From Mytilisepta virgata (Eukaryota > Mollusca > Bivalvia > Mytilida > Mytilidae), in the NCBI GenBank assembly GCA_028015205.1, contig CM051511.1, forward strand, positions 3,534,001-3,598,000: a DNA stretch of 64,000 bases, read 5' to 3'. How positions within the stretch are numbered: the stretch's first letter is position 1; every line of letters starts with the position of its first letter. A program made the translations under genes and the position numbers. Under the pieces are notes generated by a model. It had not been told where the DNA came from, did no database searches, and worked only from the letters and a program-made list of their open reading frames with translations. Below are positions 14,001 to 24,800 of the stretch, piece after piece.

Positions 14001-14565
14001 TTTCCCGGAGGAGACAACTTTTTTAAAATATCACACACATTGCATCAATGGTTTTAGATTGGATTGGGCTTTCTTTTTTTTTTTGTTCCATCATCGTCAA
14101 GTTTTATTGAAGGAAGATTTTCACTTATTAAAGCACCAAAAGACATCGATTATCAGTACAATTTACAATGGTGGAACAGTTTTTGTGGTTATTTAATTAT
14201 ATAAAAGAATTAAACATAAAGACAGTTAGGCTGACTAAGAAAAAAATCTTCCTGTCATGCCTGTGTTTATGAATCAATAACTTTACGATATGTCCCCATA
14301 CGGGATTACTGCTGTCAGTCTTTTGATTCTGAGTGATAAAACATTTAAGCAATAAAGAGGTCATTAGTGTTATGATTAAGCTAACCAGATAAGAATTTCC
14401 TAACTATCAAATTATTATTCAGTTAGAATAATAAAATGTATTACGGAAGAAAGATAAAGTTTTGGTTTCAATGTCAATTCTGTATAATATTTTGAAACAA
14501 AACGGTAACACTAGATATCTTCTTTAGCCCATTAACAAAAATGTCAAGAGGGGATTACATCTATC

Positions 14566-14769
14566 TATGACGCGGAATGTGCGTCATAAATATTTATTTA
14601 TGCCTAAGCATAAATCTATCTAGGCATAAATCGATTTATGCTTAGGCATAAATATTCATGCCTAGGCATAAATAAATATTTATGCCTAGACATAAATACT
14701 TATGGTTAGCCTTAAATCGATTTATGCCTAGGCATACATGAATATTGATGACGCACATACCGCGTCATA
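14566..14769. mobile_element. Palindromic MITE with 6-bp target duplication
   Basis: The termini are inverted copies (TATGACGCGGAATGTGCGTC and its complement with one mismatch), directly flanked by TCTATC on both sides (14560-14565 and 14770-14775). The inside repeats the self-complementary word ATGCCTAGGCATAAAT in several variants, so the element can fold in many registers. It has no coding capacity and is presumably non-autonomous. Confidence 0.75.
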
Positions 14770-15030
14770 TCTATCCTGTCTTTTGGATGGTACCAATAAC
14801 ATGTCTTATTATATTTGATAATCATTTCTAAACCAATTCATTCTGTATTTGCACACTAATACGGAAGCATTGCCGGTGCGTTCCGAATTAGATTTGGAAC
14901 TTATTTGATTTTTCGTCCTGAATCTTATGTCTGATTTCAATTTTGTTTTTATTTTAAGAAAGTCAGATTTTATAAATATGATTTAATTCAAAGTTCAGTT
15001 ATAACTTGAAACATGTGAAAAGATATGTTT

Positions 15031-15192
15031 ATGAATGAGAAACCAGACTGAGTTATATTTTCCTAACCAGTGTAGGTAAGGGAGATAATAAATTTGTCTC
15101 CCTTTTAGCCTCAGGACAAAGGGAGAGCATTTAATTATCTCCCTTACCTACATTGGTTAGGAAAAGATAACTCACTCTGGTTCCTCATTCAT
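15031..15192. repeat. Foldback, about 70-bp imperfect arms
   Basis: The left arm runs ATGAATGAGAAACCAGACTG, then CCTAACCAGTGTAGGTAAGG; the right arm is its imperfect complement. The loop region contains TTAGCCTCAGGAC. It lies about 420 bp before K+ channel exon 2. Confidence 0.8.
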
Positions 15193-15608
15193 TAATTCAG
15201 CCTGACACCATTTTCGTAGTGACGTAATGGCCGTTAGGTGCGGTTATTTATTTTATTATACCGTGCATGCTTGTTAAAATTGAGAGTTTTAGACCAGCAT
15301 TGCATTTTGGTCTAACACATGTCTCAGATTTATATTCTAATGTATTAGAATTAATCGGGGCCAAGTTTCATTCAGTCTTATCGTGTTGATATTAATGGTG
15401 AGCTCACGATGATCCAAGACGGTGATAGAAGAAAAAATATTATGTTAGAGCAGAAAGTTTCCGATGAAAAGATACTAATTTTACATGAATATTCACAGAA
15501 TAACCTACAGTAATATAGCGATTATTTGTCAAAACTTTAATTATACAAATAATAAGTTTAATTATGAACTTACTTTCTGTAAATTAACACTTTCATTTTT
15601 TTCTTCAG

Positions 15609-16637
15609 ATTTATGTTACCACATCTGCAGTTGTGATTCTTATCTCCATCTTTGTTCTCGTTGCAAGTACTCATCCGATATTTCAGCGAGAACTCGATTG
15701 TGAGGAGCTCAAGGAATTCTATGGAGACGACGATAAGTATAAGACTTTAAAAATCTGTCAAGAACCTATGGTTACATACGAAAACGAATCTCAAAACTTG
15801 CTTTTAATCATTTCGACAGACAGTACAACGAGACAAAATATGACAGAAGCGTCTTCCCAACAAACAACAGAAAATGTTACTGATATAACCATGGAAACCC
15901 ATACACGTTTTAGATTTCTAACTATTATGGATATTTTTACTGTAGCTTTTTTCTTTACTGAATTAGTAATCAGATTCACATTTTGTCTGGATAAGAAGGA
16001 GTTCTTTATGTCTTTCTTAAATATTGTGGATATTGTAGCTTTGACATCAGAATGCATTATAATGCTCGTTGAATCAGTCTTTCCAAAGGAGAAGTATACG
16101 GATTACTCAGCATTAGATTTTATTGAGTGCATCCAGATAGCCCGTGTCTTTAGGTTGTTTCGTCTTGTTAAAAATTTTATCGGATTTCGAGTATTTATAT
16201 ACTCTGTAAGAGCCAGCTTTAAAAACATGGTTTTGATGGTGTTTTTAATGTTTGTGGCAGCGCTTATATTTTCAGCTGTTATATTTTACACCGATCGTGA
16301 AAATTTTAAATCTATACCAGACGCCATCTGGTGGGCGGTTATCACCATGACAACAGTCGGGTATGGTGATTTAGTACCGGGCAGTCTTCTAGGTAAGATG
16401 ATTGGGTGTCTGTGTGCTGTCACGGGAGTGTTTGTACTAGCGGTACTCATTCCTGTCTTAGTTTCTAATTTTGTGCTATTTATTGGTTTTGCCAGAATTC
16501 CGTTGAGGAACCAACAGAACGATTTATCCAATATGTTAAAACAGGAATTTGTTTTACGAAAGGACAACAATGAACTTCAGCTACTGAAAAGAACCAGCAA
16601 ACTAAAAGTTCACGATTCGAGTGATGGAACTCCTTAA
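15609..16637 (+). CDS. Shaw-like (Kv3-type) voltage-gated K+ channel, exon 2: S1-S6 and C-terminus
   Basis: This exon encodes residues 158-499 and starts IYVTTSAVVILIS (S1) right after the acceptor TTTTTTCTTCAG. The long extracellular S1-S2 loop has NxS/T sites near N216, N234 and N246. S2 (FFFTELVIRF), S3 (NIVDIVAL), S4 (IARVFRLFRLVK, residues 334-345), the S5-P loop and the selectivity filter TMTTVGYGD (406-411) follow. The filter predicts a K+-selective pore in the plasma membrane. Aligned to Kv3, the two outer S4 charges are replaced by E and Q. The S6 gate motif PVP reads LIP (VLAVLIPVLVSNF), losing the first proline. The cytoplasmic tail is short and ends DSSDGTP. A family member is certain; whether it conducts alone or modifies partners is open. 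Confidence 0.92.
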   Translation: MYVTTSAVVILISIFVLVASTHPIFQRELDCEELKEFYGDDDKYKTLKICQEPMVTYENESQNLLLIISTDSTTRQNMTEASSQQTTENVTDITMETHTRFRFLTIMDIFTVAFFFTELVIRFTFCLDKKEFFMSFLNIVDIVALTSECIIMLVESVFPKEKYTDYSALDFIECIQIARVFRLFRLVKNFIGFRVFIYSVRASFKNMVLMVFLMFVAALIFSAVIFYTDRENFKSIPDAIWWAVITMTTVGYGDLVPGSLLGKMIGCLCAVTGVFVLAVLIPVLVSNFVLFIGFARIPLRNQQNDLSNMLKQEFVLRKDNNELQLLKRTSKLKVHDSSDGTP

Positions 16638-16641
16638 TAAA
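16636..16641 (+). promoter_or_regulatory. Candidate polyadenylation signal overlapping the K+ channel stop codon
   Basis: AATAAA shares two bases with the TAA stop at 16635-16637. If used, the 3' UTR would be only some 15-30 nt. A more distal signal may exist. Confidence 0.3.
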
Positions 16642-17240
16642 GGAAATTATTATTATGGTCTTTCAAGTTATTTTTTGTGATTAATTTTGATAGGTTACAT
16701 GTACAAGGGTTAATACACGTAACGGTTGAACTAGTTTTCATATTACAGATGTAACGAAACATGTTACCGTAACTACAGTGTATCCCACGTACTTCATGAA
16801 CTGATTTCTTGCTAAACTGTTGCACATTCCAAACAAGAATCCGCAATATCCCGATATTCAACATGGTTCAGTCTGCTGGAAACATTCAACAAAGTCACAT
16901 ATGTACGTGTCTTCATATTTTACTCAAAAATCAATGAATAGTACACAGAAAATAGAAATTCTGTTCTCGTTAAATATTTAGGCCTAATAGCATTGTCAAA
17001 GACAAATACATGATGTAATATTCCACATTGTTTTCTTGTAGAACATGACAAAATTTAGCGTCCAATTTCTGATATTGCACTCCATGCAATATTGCTTTAC
17101 AAATTGACGCCACATGCGTAGAAAATGGCTTATTTTACATTTAAAAGATCTTGATATACAATAAAAGCTTGTGCGATATACTATTCATCAATATTAATGT
17201 AATAATCCTATACTATATAATGCAGATGTGATAGTATGCA

Positions 17241-17401
17241 AGTTTAGCAGATGTTTTTCTCTTGCATGTGAAGTGTTATCTGATATGTTCCAAAGGGAAC
17301 TAAAAAAACCTCCTAAAAATAGTTTAGCAGATGTATTTCTCTTACATGTGAAGTGTTATCTGATCTGTTACATGGGGAACGTATAAAAAACCTCCTAAAA
17401 A
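17241..17401. repeat. Direct tandem duplication, two copies of 80 bp
   Basis: Both copies start AGTTTAGCAGATG (17241 and 17321) and end ACCTCCTAAAAATA. Confidence 0.85.
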
Positions 17402-17434
17402 TAAAATGCTAAAATAGATACCTAAATGCTCATT

Positions 17435-17720
17435 TCCAATAAGTAAAGTCATGAAATACCAAAGGGATATTCGAAGGGGAAACAATCTGACAAACTCCAG
17501 AGAACAACGAAGATAAGACCAAAAGACTCAGGTGCTCCAGAAGAGTAAGCAGTCTCTGCTTCCTGGAGGACACCCGCGATGCTGCCCATGTCAAATCCGG
17601 TATGAGAAGGGATAACATCAATGGAACAGGTCCATTTTCCTTTATAAGCATCATCAGGTACACTCGTGTCAAAAAATCTGGGAAGTCCAAAAATAAACAC
17701 TGAAATGTCGTCAGCAATAA
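17435..17720 (+). repeat. Dispersed repeat family A, copy
   Basis: It carries AAGAGTAAGCAGTCTCTGCT and ATGCTGCCCATGTCAAATC. The same words occur near 38345-38680, and related wording (CCGGAAGGGTAAGCATGTCC) near 36860-37420 and 53640-53990. Minus-strand ORFs through it are translations of the repeat: both copies give the same peptide AEAETAYSSGAP-type string. Confidence 0.7.
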
Positions 17721-18784
17721 TACCAAACAGACTTGAACAGTTTAGCTAAAATCGGGGTTACGTCTAGAGCATATTTTTAATACAGTTTCAAAATTTGTCA
17801 ACTGAAATTTTAACACAATTACAAAAAATTGTACGATTGCCGAGGCAATGACCGCTAAGAAGATGATAGGAGGTGGGGTTTAGAATTATATTCCCTACTT
17901 GCGGGGCTCGGGATGCATACGTATTTTATCATTTTTTGACAAAGTTATTGTTCCTCACAGCTGGTGTGATTCCGAGGTCACTCGAGGCATTTCGCCAGTA
18001 TTGAATGAAAAAGATTGAGGAGTTCGAACGAAAAAATGAATTCCCTACAAATAATATTTATTGTGCAATCGAGAACTTGGGGCTTTTTCATTTTTTTCAC
18101 TGGTAAGACATTGAAAATTTTCATACGTATCCCAAGTACATAAAATTGACAGCACGTCCTATATAATGAGGACTTCCCTTCAGCTTTCGGGGTTTTCTGT
18201 TTTATCACTCGGTTTGAAAGATAAATAGGCGTGTTTCTAGTGAGACACCTGTAAAAAAACGACAACTTTTGGCGGGATAGTCAACCGCAAGTCAGGATTA
18301 CGTGCATATGAATTGCAAAAACTAAATGTGTTTAGTACGCACTCTAACAGAAAATGGAGTTGTAGAGATTACCACTTGTTCAAAGAAGAAAGGCTTATAC
18401 GTAAAAATGCGATAAACGAATATTATCTACCATATCCTTGTTTACCGACTTGATGTAATTAATCAACAGTGAGGTAATGTACATGTACTTATCACTAAAA
18501 TGTACTCATAAGTCTACTAAAAGTATTAAATAAACAATGACTGTATATAGACTTTATTGTTAGTGATTCTGTTGAAATAAAAATGTAAAAAAATGAAATT
18601 TGGATGTCATTTTTAAAATGCATGACACTTTGGACAAAATAAATTAATACCAACATACATTTCGGACAAATCTGGACGATATGAAAGTCTGATATCGTTT
18701 TTCATCAATTATATTTCCATCATTACATCAAAATTAGTACTATCATACAATGTTTATTTCCACCAATAAATACTTCCCACGGTA

Positions 18785-19141
18785 AGTCCACGGGTACATC
18801 ACTAGCTCATGTACTGACTCAGTCTGTTACTTCCAATATGAATTGAAGTCCACGGGTACATCACTAGCTCATGTACTGACTCAGTCTGTTACTTCCAATA
18901 TGAATTGAAGTCCACGGGTACATCACTAGCTCATGTACTGACTCAGTCTGTTACTTCCAATATGAATTGAAGTCCACGGTTACATCACTAGCTCATGTAC
19001 TGTCTCAGTCTGTTACTTCCAATATGAATTGAAATCCACGGGCACATCACTAGCTCATGTACTGACTCAGTTTGTTACTTCCCATATGAATTGATATCCA
19101 CGGGTATATCACTAGCTCATGTACCAACTCAGTCTGTTACT
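18785..19141. repeat. Satellite, 62-bp unit, nearly six copies
   Basis: The unit starts AGTCCACGGGTACATCACTA and ends CCAATATGAATTGA. The first three copies are almost identical; later ones diverge. No coding function seen. Confidence 0.95.
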
Positions 19142-19193
19142 TTAAACCATTTACTTACGACGATTGCTCAGATTGTAGTATTAGAAGGTTTTA

Positions 19194-19536
19194 GGGACGA
19201 GATCAAAAGTTCAGTGTAGGATAAAAAACTCTATTAAAATAGTTTGGGGTTGGGGGGGGGGGGGGTAAAAATTGCTTCAAGTTTTGTTATCCGACATCGA
19301 TTTTCGGATTGAAAAATACGGATTCAAGTGATGTCCAAGTCAATATACAGAACAAACATACACTGTTGAGGAAAAACAGGACCCATGATACAAAAAGTAT
19401 ACTCCCAAAGCATATGCCCATATTGGTCAATCTATTTTTCCCAAATTAAGTTAAGAGGGGAGGGGGGGGGGGGGGGTCAGTGAAAAAACTATGTGAATTA
19501 AGTTTTTATCCTACATTGAACTTTTGATCTCGTCCC
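19194..19536. mobile_element. MITE with TTA duplication (PIF/Harbinger-like ends)
   Basis: The terminal inverted repeats start GGGACGAGATCAAAAGTTCA and match over roughly 37 bp; TTA abuts both ends. A 3-bp TWA duplication is characteristic of PIF/Harbinger elements, so membership is inferred. Two long G tracts (19252-19265 and 19462-19476) lie inside, each near an end. Confidence 0.65.
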
Positions 19537-19880
19537 TTAGTGGATGGGACTTGACTATCCATCGGTTTGCGCAATCATTGAAAGTACACTATTATGAACT
19601 TAATAATTTAAAGTTTACATACTAATTTTCCGACTGACGCAATATAAAAAAAAAATCTCAAATATTCTAAGCGATTTGGCAGAAATGTCGCTCATCTGCC
19701 ATGAGAAAGCGAATTCGGTATAGGGTACTGCAAAATCTATTCAAGTATTCCTGATATTACGTATCACTTAACAATTTAACAAAGCATAGTTCTAAGCCCT
19801 GTTTAACCTGTCATTATTAAACCCTCGTAAATACAATTTTTATACATCGTGCACCGAAACTGCGTTTGACAGTTTACGTT

Positions 19881-21523
19881 TTAATAACCACACGCATCCA
19901 TGTATGTTGATAAAACATCAGTACAGTGCACAGAACCATTACCATCACACTTGCATTCATTTATATTATCCGCGTGCTGAAAGTCTTGATTTAGATTTAT
20001 ATATTTGCCGTAGTGAAAACAGTATCCTAAAAACAGAAAATAATTAATAAATTAATTAGAAATATACCTCTTACATATCTGTGTCCTTAGATCATCTGGC
20101 CCAAGACCACAATTAATTCATAGTGTTTTTTATATTAAAATGAAATTGAATTAAAAAATCGCACCAGCCCAAACTTAAAGACGTTTTTTATATGCAAAGT
20201 ATACTTACTTTATGTCATAATATCAAAATTAAAAAAAATTACTGCTAACTCAAAATATTGACAAAAATATATCTGGGGTAACAGAATTCTTGCAGACACC
20301 CTAAATATATTGACGCTTTTTCATCTATATAACAAAAGCACGAATTTTCCTTATGACGGCTCATTCAAACATTTTAAAACAACGACTTCCGAACAAAAAA
20401 ACTGTTTCAAAATGCTCAAAAAATAATATGGAAGAAATACAGTAACTCAATGGAGGGGATTTAATTGAGCATTAAGTGTGGTCTCGGACCATTTATCCTT
20501 TTTAAGGCCATTTGGCATTTGAATGTACTCTACAGCTTTTTGGTTTATTATTTCTAATTTTCCCGTACATGTATATACTAGTATACAACATGGAACATTG
20601 TTGATGTTGAAATACAAAATGTATAAACATAAAGTGCATTAAAACTAATATCACAGAATGTCTATACTATATAGATACATGTTGCTTTTGTACTATGTTG
20701 TAATTGAATTATTGCCGTATAAGGAGCTCTGGTATATAAAGATAACTATCAGTGAATTTAGTAATTTGACATTTAACATACAAACACATACACACATATA
20801 TATATATTGAGGTATTAACTATGTTCAAAATTGCGGAAAAAAAAGATTATAATCTTGAAGAAACTTAAGATTTTTTTGGCGGAAAAGTAATGTTAAATTG
20901 CGTAAAACGCCGTGTGTATAAAGCAATGTGAAAGGATATTGTGATAAATTCTCCACAAGTCAACACATGTACATAATAAGAGTTCAAGTATTGTAAAAAA
21001 AAATTGTAGTTCTTCATCTTAAAGTTAACGCGAAGAAAATCTGAAAGTAATAAAAGCAAATCCAGATATCGGTGAAATGCTTTTGACTAAATTTTCCTTT
21101 ATTCTCTCAAGGAACTTCCCTCTGTGTGAGGTCTTGAAACAAAATTGAGCATTAAAATCATAATGATTGACTGTTTCCATTTCGAATCTAATATTCAAAA
21201 TAATAATTATGTGTGCACCATGTGACTGAGGTTTTGTTTTCCAAATAGAAAACATATTAAAGTCTATGTTTTAGTAATTTTGATACGCAATTGAAGAAAA
21301 AGAAACAAAATCAAGCAGAAATTAAATAAGACCTCACCAGTACATGACAAACAGTCAGTGTGACTAGTACAAGGGTTCATGGTACATATATGATATTTAC
21401 AGACATCGAAATATTTGGCGGGAAAACACATCGATGTATAGTTCTTTCTACTTCCGAATGGCAGACTTGATGGGCATTCTTCAAAGAATTTCAAACAGCC
21501 TGAGCTAAAGTACAGGCCCGGAA
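19881..21523 (-). CDS. Cysteine-rich, VWC-like protein, last two exons (5' part not identified)
   Basis: Exon 21523..21338 encodes about 62 residues, PGLYFSSGCLKFFEECPSSL through CTMNPCTSHTDCLSCTG. It is bounded by TTTTTTGTAG and the donor ACTG/GTGAGG, phase 1 at both ends. Exon 20026..19881 follows in matching phase: GYCFHYGKYINLNQDFQ, then NECKCDGNGSVHCTDV, and stops at DACGY. The C-x-Y-G...C-x-C...G-x-V-x-C spacing resembles a half VWC-type domain found in small secreted mollusc proteins. The cysteine density argues for an oxidising, extracellular location. No signal-peptide exon was identified; the nearest upstream coding exon I see is a SET-domain exon, which is phase-compatible (see findings). 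Function unknown. Confidence 0.6.
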
Positions 21524-21644
21524 CTACAAAAAATAAATTACAACAGTAATAAATGAAAATTTAATTATCAACAGTTAAGATGTACGTTAGGTAGCATACA
21601 ATAGCAAAGTTTATACTTACATTTTGGTTTAAAATTACTATTTT

Positions 21645-22425
21645 CCAATGCCAGTGTAGTCCGAGATTGCTCTGACGTCTGACGGCATTTTTGTGATATG
21701 CTAGGGCCGTGGGACGTCAGAGCGCACTCGATCCATATAGAAAACATGGAAATTGCCGACCCAGACTTGGGGCGGCAGTTTTTAGACTCGAAATCGTAAT
21801 ATATCCAATTATAAGTAGATAAATCATACACCAATCGATTCCTTATTCATTTTCTCTAAGAATATGTATTTTATTCACCAACAATCTCCCTGTACCACAA
21901 ACTAAAATTGTATTCCCTTCAACCCACCATTTTCGTAATTTCACGTTGAACAATTTGTCACATGACTGCGTTGTAGTAAATTTATGCATATGACCCCTGT
22001 AACCCGCATGTATTTTCTAACCGGAAGTCCTATATATATATATATATATATTTATATATAGTCATGTTTTCAGTGGTATGTAAATGAGGTTGACGCGTGC
22101 CAACCTACATGCATAAATTAGCTCCCGTGATTCCATGTTTTGTAAAGAAATAACGCGTGATCGCAATATCTTGTTCAAAGTGGGTTGAAGGGAATAATTA
22201 GCTTTCCTTTGTGGTACAGGGAGATTGTTGGTGAATAAAATGTACATATTCTTAGAGAAAAATGAATAAGGAATCGATTGATGTATGATCTCCTTATAAT
22301 TGGATATATTACGATTTCGAGTCTAAAAACTGCCGCCCCAAGTCTTGGTCGGCAATTTCCATGTTTTCTATATGGAGTGCGCTCTGACGTCCCACGGCCC
22401 TAGGATATCACAAAAAAGTCCGTAA
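21645..22425. mobile_element. Long inverted-repeat element (foldback), right end truncated
   Basis: The left arm (about 21650-21920) starts AGTCCGAGATTGCTCTGACG, carries GGGCCGTGGGACGTCAGAG and CGAAATCGTAATATATCC, and is mirrored by the right arm at about 22180-22425. The centre contains a (TA)n run at 22032-22060. The right arm stops within GATATCACAAAAAAGTCCGT, losing the terminal sequence, where the next repeat begins. A shorter relative sits at 32540-32815. No intact coding sequence. Confidence 0.75.
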
Positions 22426-22427
22426 AT

Positions 22428-23721
22428 TTTTAGCTCACCTGGCCATAGGCCATGTGAGCTATTGCCATCACTTGGCGTCCGTCGTCGTCGTCGTCTGTCG
22501 TCGTCGTCGTCGTCGTCGTCTGTAAACTTTTTCAAACGTTAACTCGTCCTAAACTACTGGACCGACTTCAACCTAACTTTGCAGAATTGTTCTTTAGGGC
22601 ATCTGGAAAATTTCTATCGTTTAAAATTTTTGAAATGTCGAAAAACATGCTTGTCGTTACTATAAATAGAACATAGGGGTAAATTGCTGTTTTTTGCTAA
22701 TAACTCAAAAACCGTTACAGATATCGAAAATCTGACATGGGGTAAAATTGATCAGCATGACAAGATCTACCTACCCTGAAATTTTGTAGGAAATTCCAAA
22801 ACCCATTTAGGAGTTACTGCCCTTTTTTTCACATTTTTGGCTTTTTTTTATGTTATTTCAAAAATCTTCTTCTCTGAAACTGCTATTCAAAATCATATGA
22901 AACTTGGTAAGATTGTTGCTTAGGGCACCCTGCATAGAACTGATGTGGGGATTTTTGATTCGTCGAAAAACATGGCTGCTGTTACTAAAAATAGAACATA
23001 GGGGTAAATTGCTGTTTTTTGCTAATAACTCAAAAACCGTTACAGATATCGAAAATCTGACATGGGGTAAATTTGATCAGCATGACAAGATCTACCTACC
23101 CTGAAATTTTGAAGGAAATTCCAAAACCCATTTAGGAGTTATTGTCCTTTTTTCGTCAAATTTTCATAATTTAACATTTTTCGTCATTTATCTCCAAAAC
23201 TATTTGAGATAAAAGTGAAATGTAAATTTGAAAAATGTTTGCCATGTTGAGATCTACATACCCTGAAATTTTAAAGGAAATCCCAAAACCCATTTAGGAG
23301 TTATTGCCCTTTTTTGTCAAATTTTTAAAATTTTAACATTTTTGCATTTATCTCCAAAACTATTTGAGATAGAAGTGAAATGTAAATTGAAAATGTTTGC
23401 CATGTTGAGATCTACCTACCCTGAAATTTTGAAGGGAATCCCAAATTCTATTTAGGAGTTATTGGTTTGTGTAATTTGAGGTCGGGTTCTGTTACATTTA
23501 TTTAAGGTTCACCCTTATTCCTGGTGAATTTTGTCAACTTCCTGCCAGGACTACCACCATCAAGGAACATATTTTAACATTAAACCTTATGAAAAATAAA
23601 TCTTCAACAAATTTTCCCTGAACAATTGAAACCATTGCAACAAACTTGGTCAAATAGTAGATTAATTGTCCAATGAAAACCAGACTCCAGGTGAGCGATA
23701 CAGGCTCTGGTGAGCCTCTTG
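22428..23721 (+). repeat. Dispersed repeat starting TTTTAGCTCACCTGGCC, with a (GTC)n core
   Basis: It opens AGCTCACCTGGCC, runs into TCACTTGGCGTCCGTCGTC and a GTC microsatellite (about 22480-22520), and ends CCAGGTGAGCGATACAGG, then GAGCCTCTTG. The two ends carry complementary AGCTCACCTGG/CCAGGTGAG words. Inside, a block with CTACCTACCCTGAAATTTT and CCATTTAGGAGTTA is repeated four times (about 22760, 23085, 23260 and 23410). This is a very common bivalve repeat by recognition only. A partial inverted relative lies at 56290-56395. Confidence 0.7.
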
Positions 23722-23779
23722 TTGTTAATATAGAAATACATTATGACATCACAATAAATTCAAAATTCCTAAAAATTAC

Positions 23780-24086
23780 CTTTCAAAAGAGTGTCGACTT
23801 TGGCAAATGTTTGTGTCGTTACGTTAAATCGCCGCATATAATCCTCTCTTGTACGAGTTAATCCAAGTTCTTCACCATAGTCTAGTCCATACCATATAAG
23901 AAGCTCCGTTCCAGGTTGAATACATTCGTAGGTCACATAATAAAGTTGAAAATTCCTTATATACGGGTAAACATTTTCTTCATCCACAGTAGGCGCACAA
24001 TTTACAAAACGTAACCAGTTTGACTTGCTCTCTAGTGATCCATCAATATAATGTTTAATAAGTGAATTCTGTTCGGAGTAATTAAT
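23780..24086 (-). CDS. PRDM-type SET domain, single internal exon
   Basis: The exon begins after TATATTTCCAG and ends AAAG/GTAATT (phase 0 in, phase 1 out). It reads INYSEQNSLIKHYIDGSLES, then KSNWLRFVNCAPTVDEENVY, then TYECIQPGTELLIWYGLDYG. NWLRFVNCA and PGTELLIWYG are the cofactor- and substrate-site motifs of PR/SET histone methyltransferase domains, closest to the PRDM7/9/11 type. Only the C-terminal two-thirds of the domain is here; the exon with GLGVF...GPYEG was not found between this exon and 31.8 kb, a span filled with transposons. The gene may therefore be broken, or that exon may be too divergent to see. The product would act on chromatin in the nucleus. Confidence 0.75.
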
Positions 24087-24287
24087 CTGGAAATATATTT
24101 CAAAACAAAGAAAATATTCTCAATAATGTGTCGTGTGTGCTATGAATCATTCTTTAGGCCAAGTCACAGTAATAAGAAAGTATTGAGTTTTTTTTTTTCG
24201 TCAAAAGGGGGATAAGTCGATTATGTACTATCAAAAACTGCTTAATATTTCTGACAGAGAAGGTTTTCATGTTGCCTAAATCACAGT

Positions 24288-24800
24288 CACAGTGTGGGAA
24301 CGGAATTATATAGGGTTTTTATATTTTTCATAGTTAGTAAGGCTCCGGTCACTTGACAATTTGGATACAGTAAAAGTTTTGCGCTATTTTTAACTTTCTT
24401 TTAATTTGTTGTAACAATAAAAGGTAAATATATACATGTATTAAGCTTGGGTACTTTTCTTATGTAAAAAGATGATATCTATCGAGGAAAGTCAATATGG
24501 TTTGTTTTCTGAAAATAAAACATCTTTCTCTACCGCAAACTTTTCACCATACTCTGTTTTCTTTTAATTATTTCTTGCAATTTATTGTCTTTGGGAAAGG
24601 GGGCGGGGTTAAGTCTGTTATATCGTATAATATATATGTACAATCCGGTATTTTATTTTCTAAAAAATTGAACTTGGATTAGCAGAAATCGTTGCTTACA
24701 TGACATCGTTAGGAATGTTGTACTGTACAGTCGCTTGTAAACGTGCTGTATTGTCGCTTGGGAGCAATCTGAAAAGTTGCTTGGAAAAGACAAATTGTTG
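24288..24800. mobile_element. Partial copy of the CACAGTG-ended element family
   Basis: The left terminus CACAGTGTGGGAACGGAA is identical over 18 nt to both ends of the element at 28677-31431. Internal words CTGTACAGTCGCTTG and TGTCGCTTGGGAGC near 24725-24775 match its subterminal repeats. I found no second terminus, so it is probably truncated or very diverged. Confidence 0.55.

Larger units (their letters stand above)
7045..15608 (+). other. Intron 1 of the K+ channel gene (8.6 kb), repeat-rich
   Basis: The intron begins GTAAGG and ends in a pyrimidine tract plus CAG. It holds a G tract (7148-7166), a triple tandem repeat (8192-8364), a dispersed mussel-type repeat (about 10680-11066), a GC-rich patch near 12926-12950, a palindromic element with a 6-bp target duplication (14566-14769) and a foldback (15031-15192). 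A roughly 36-bp word at 12416-12451 (starting AATAACAATCCAAAGATAC) recurs at 39318-39352. I found no nested gene. Confidence 0.75.

Noticed and set aside
17430..17726. 98-codon minus-strand ORF (and its counterpart at 38306-38584)
   Set aside because: Both lie on copies of dispersed repeat family A and share the same peptide because of that.
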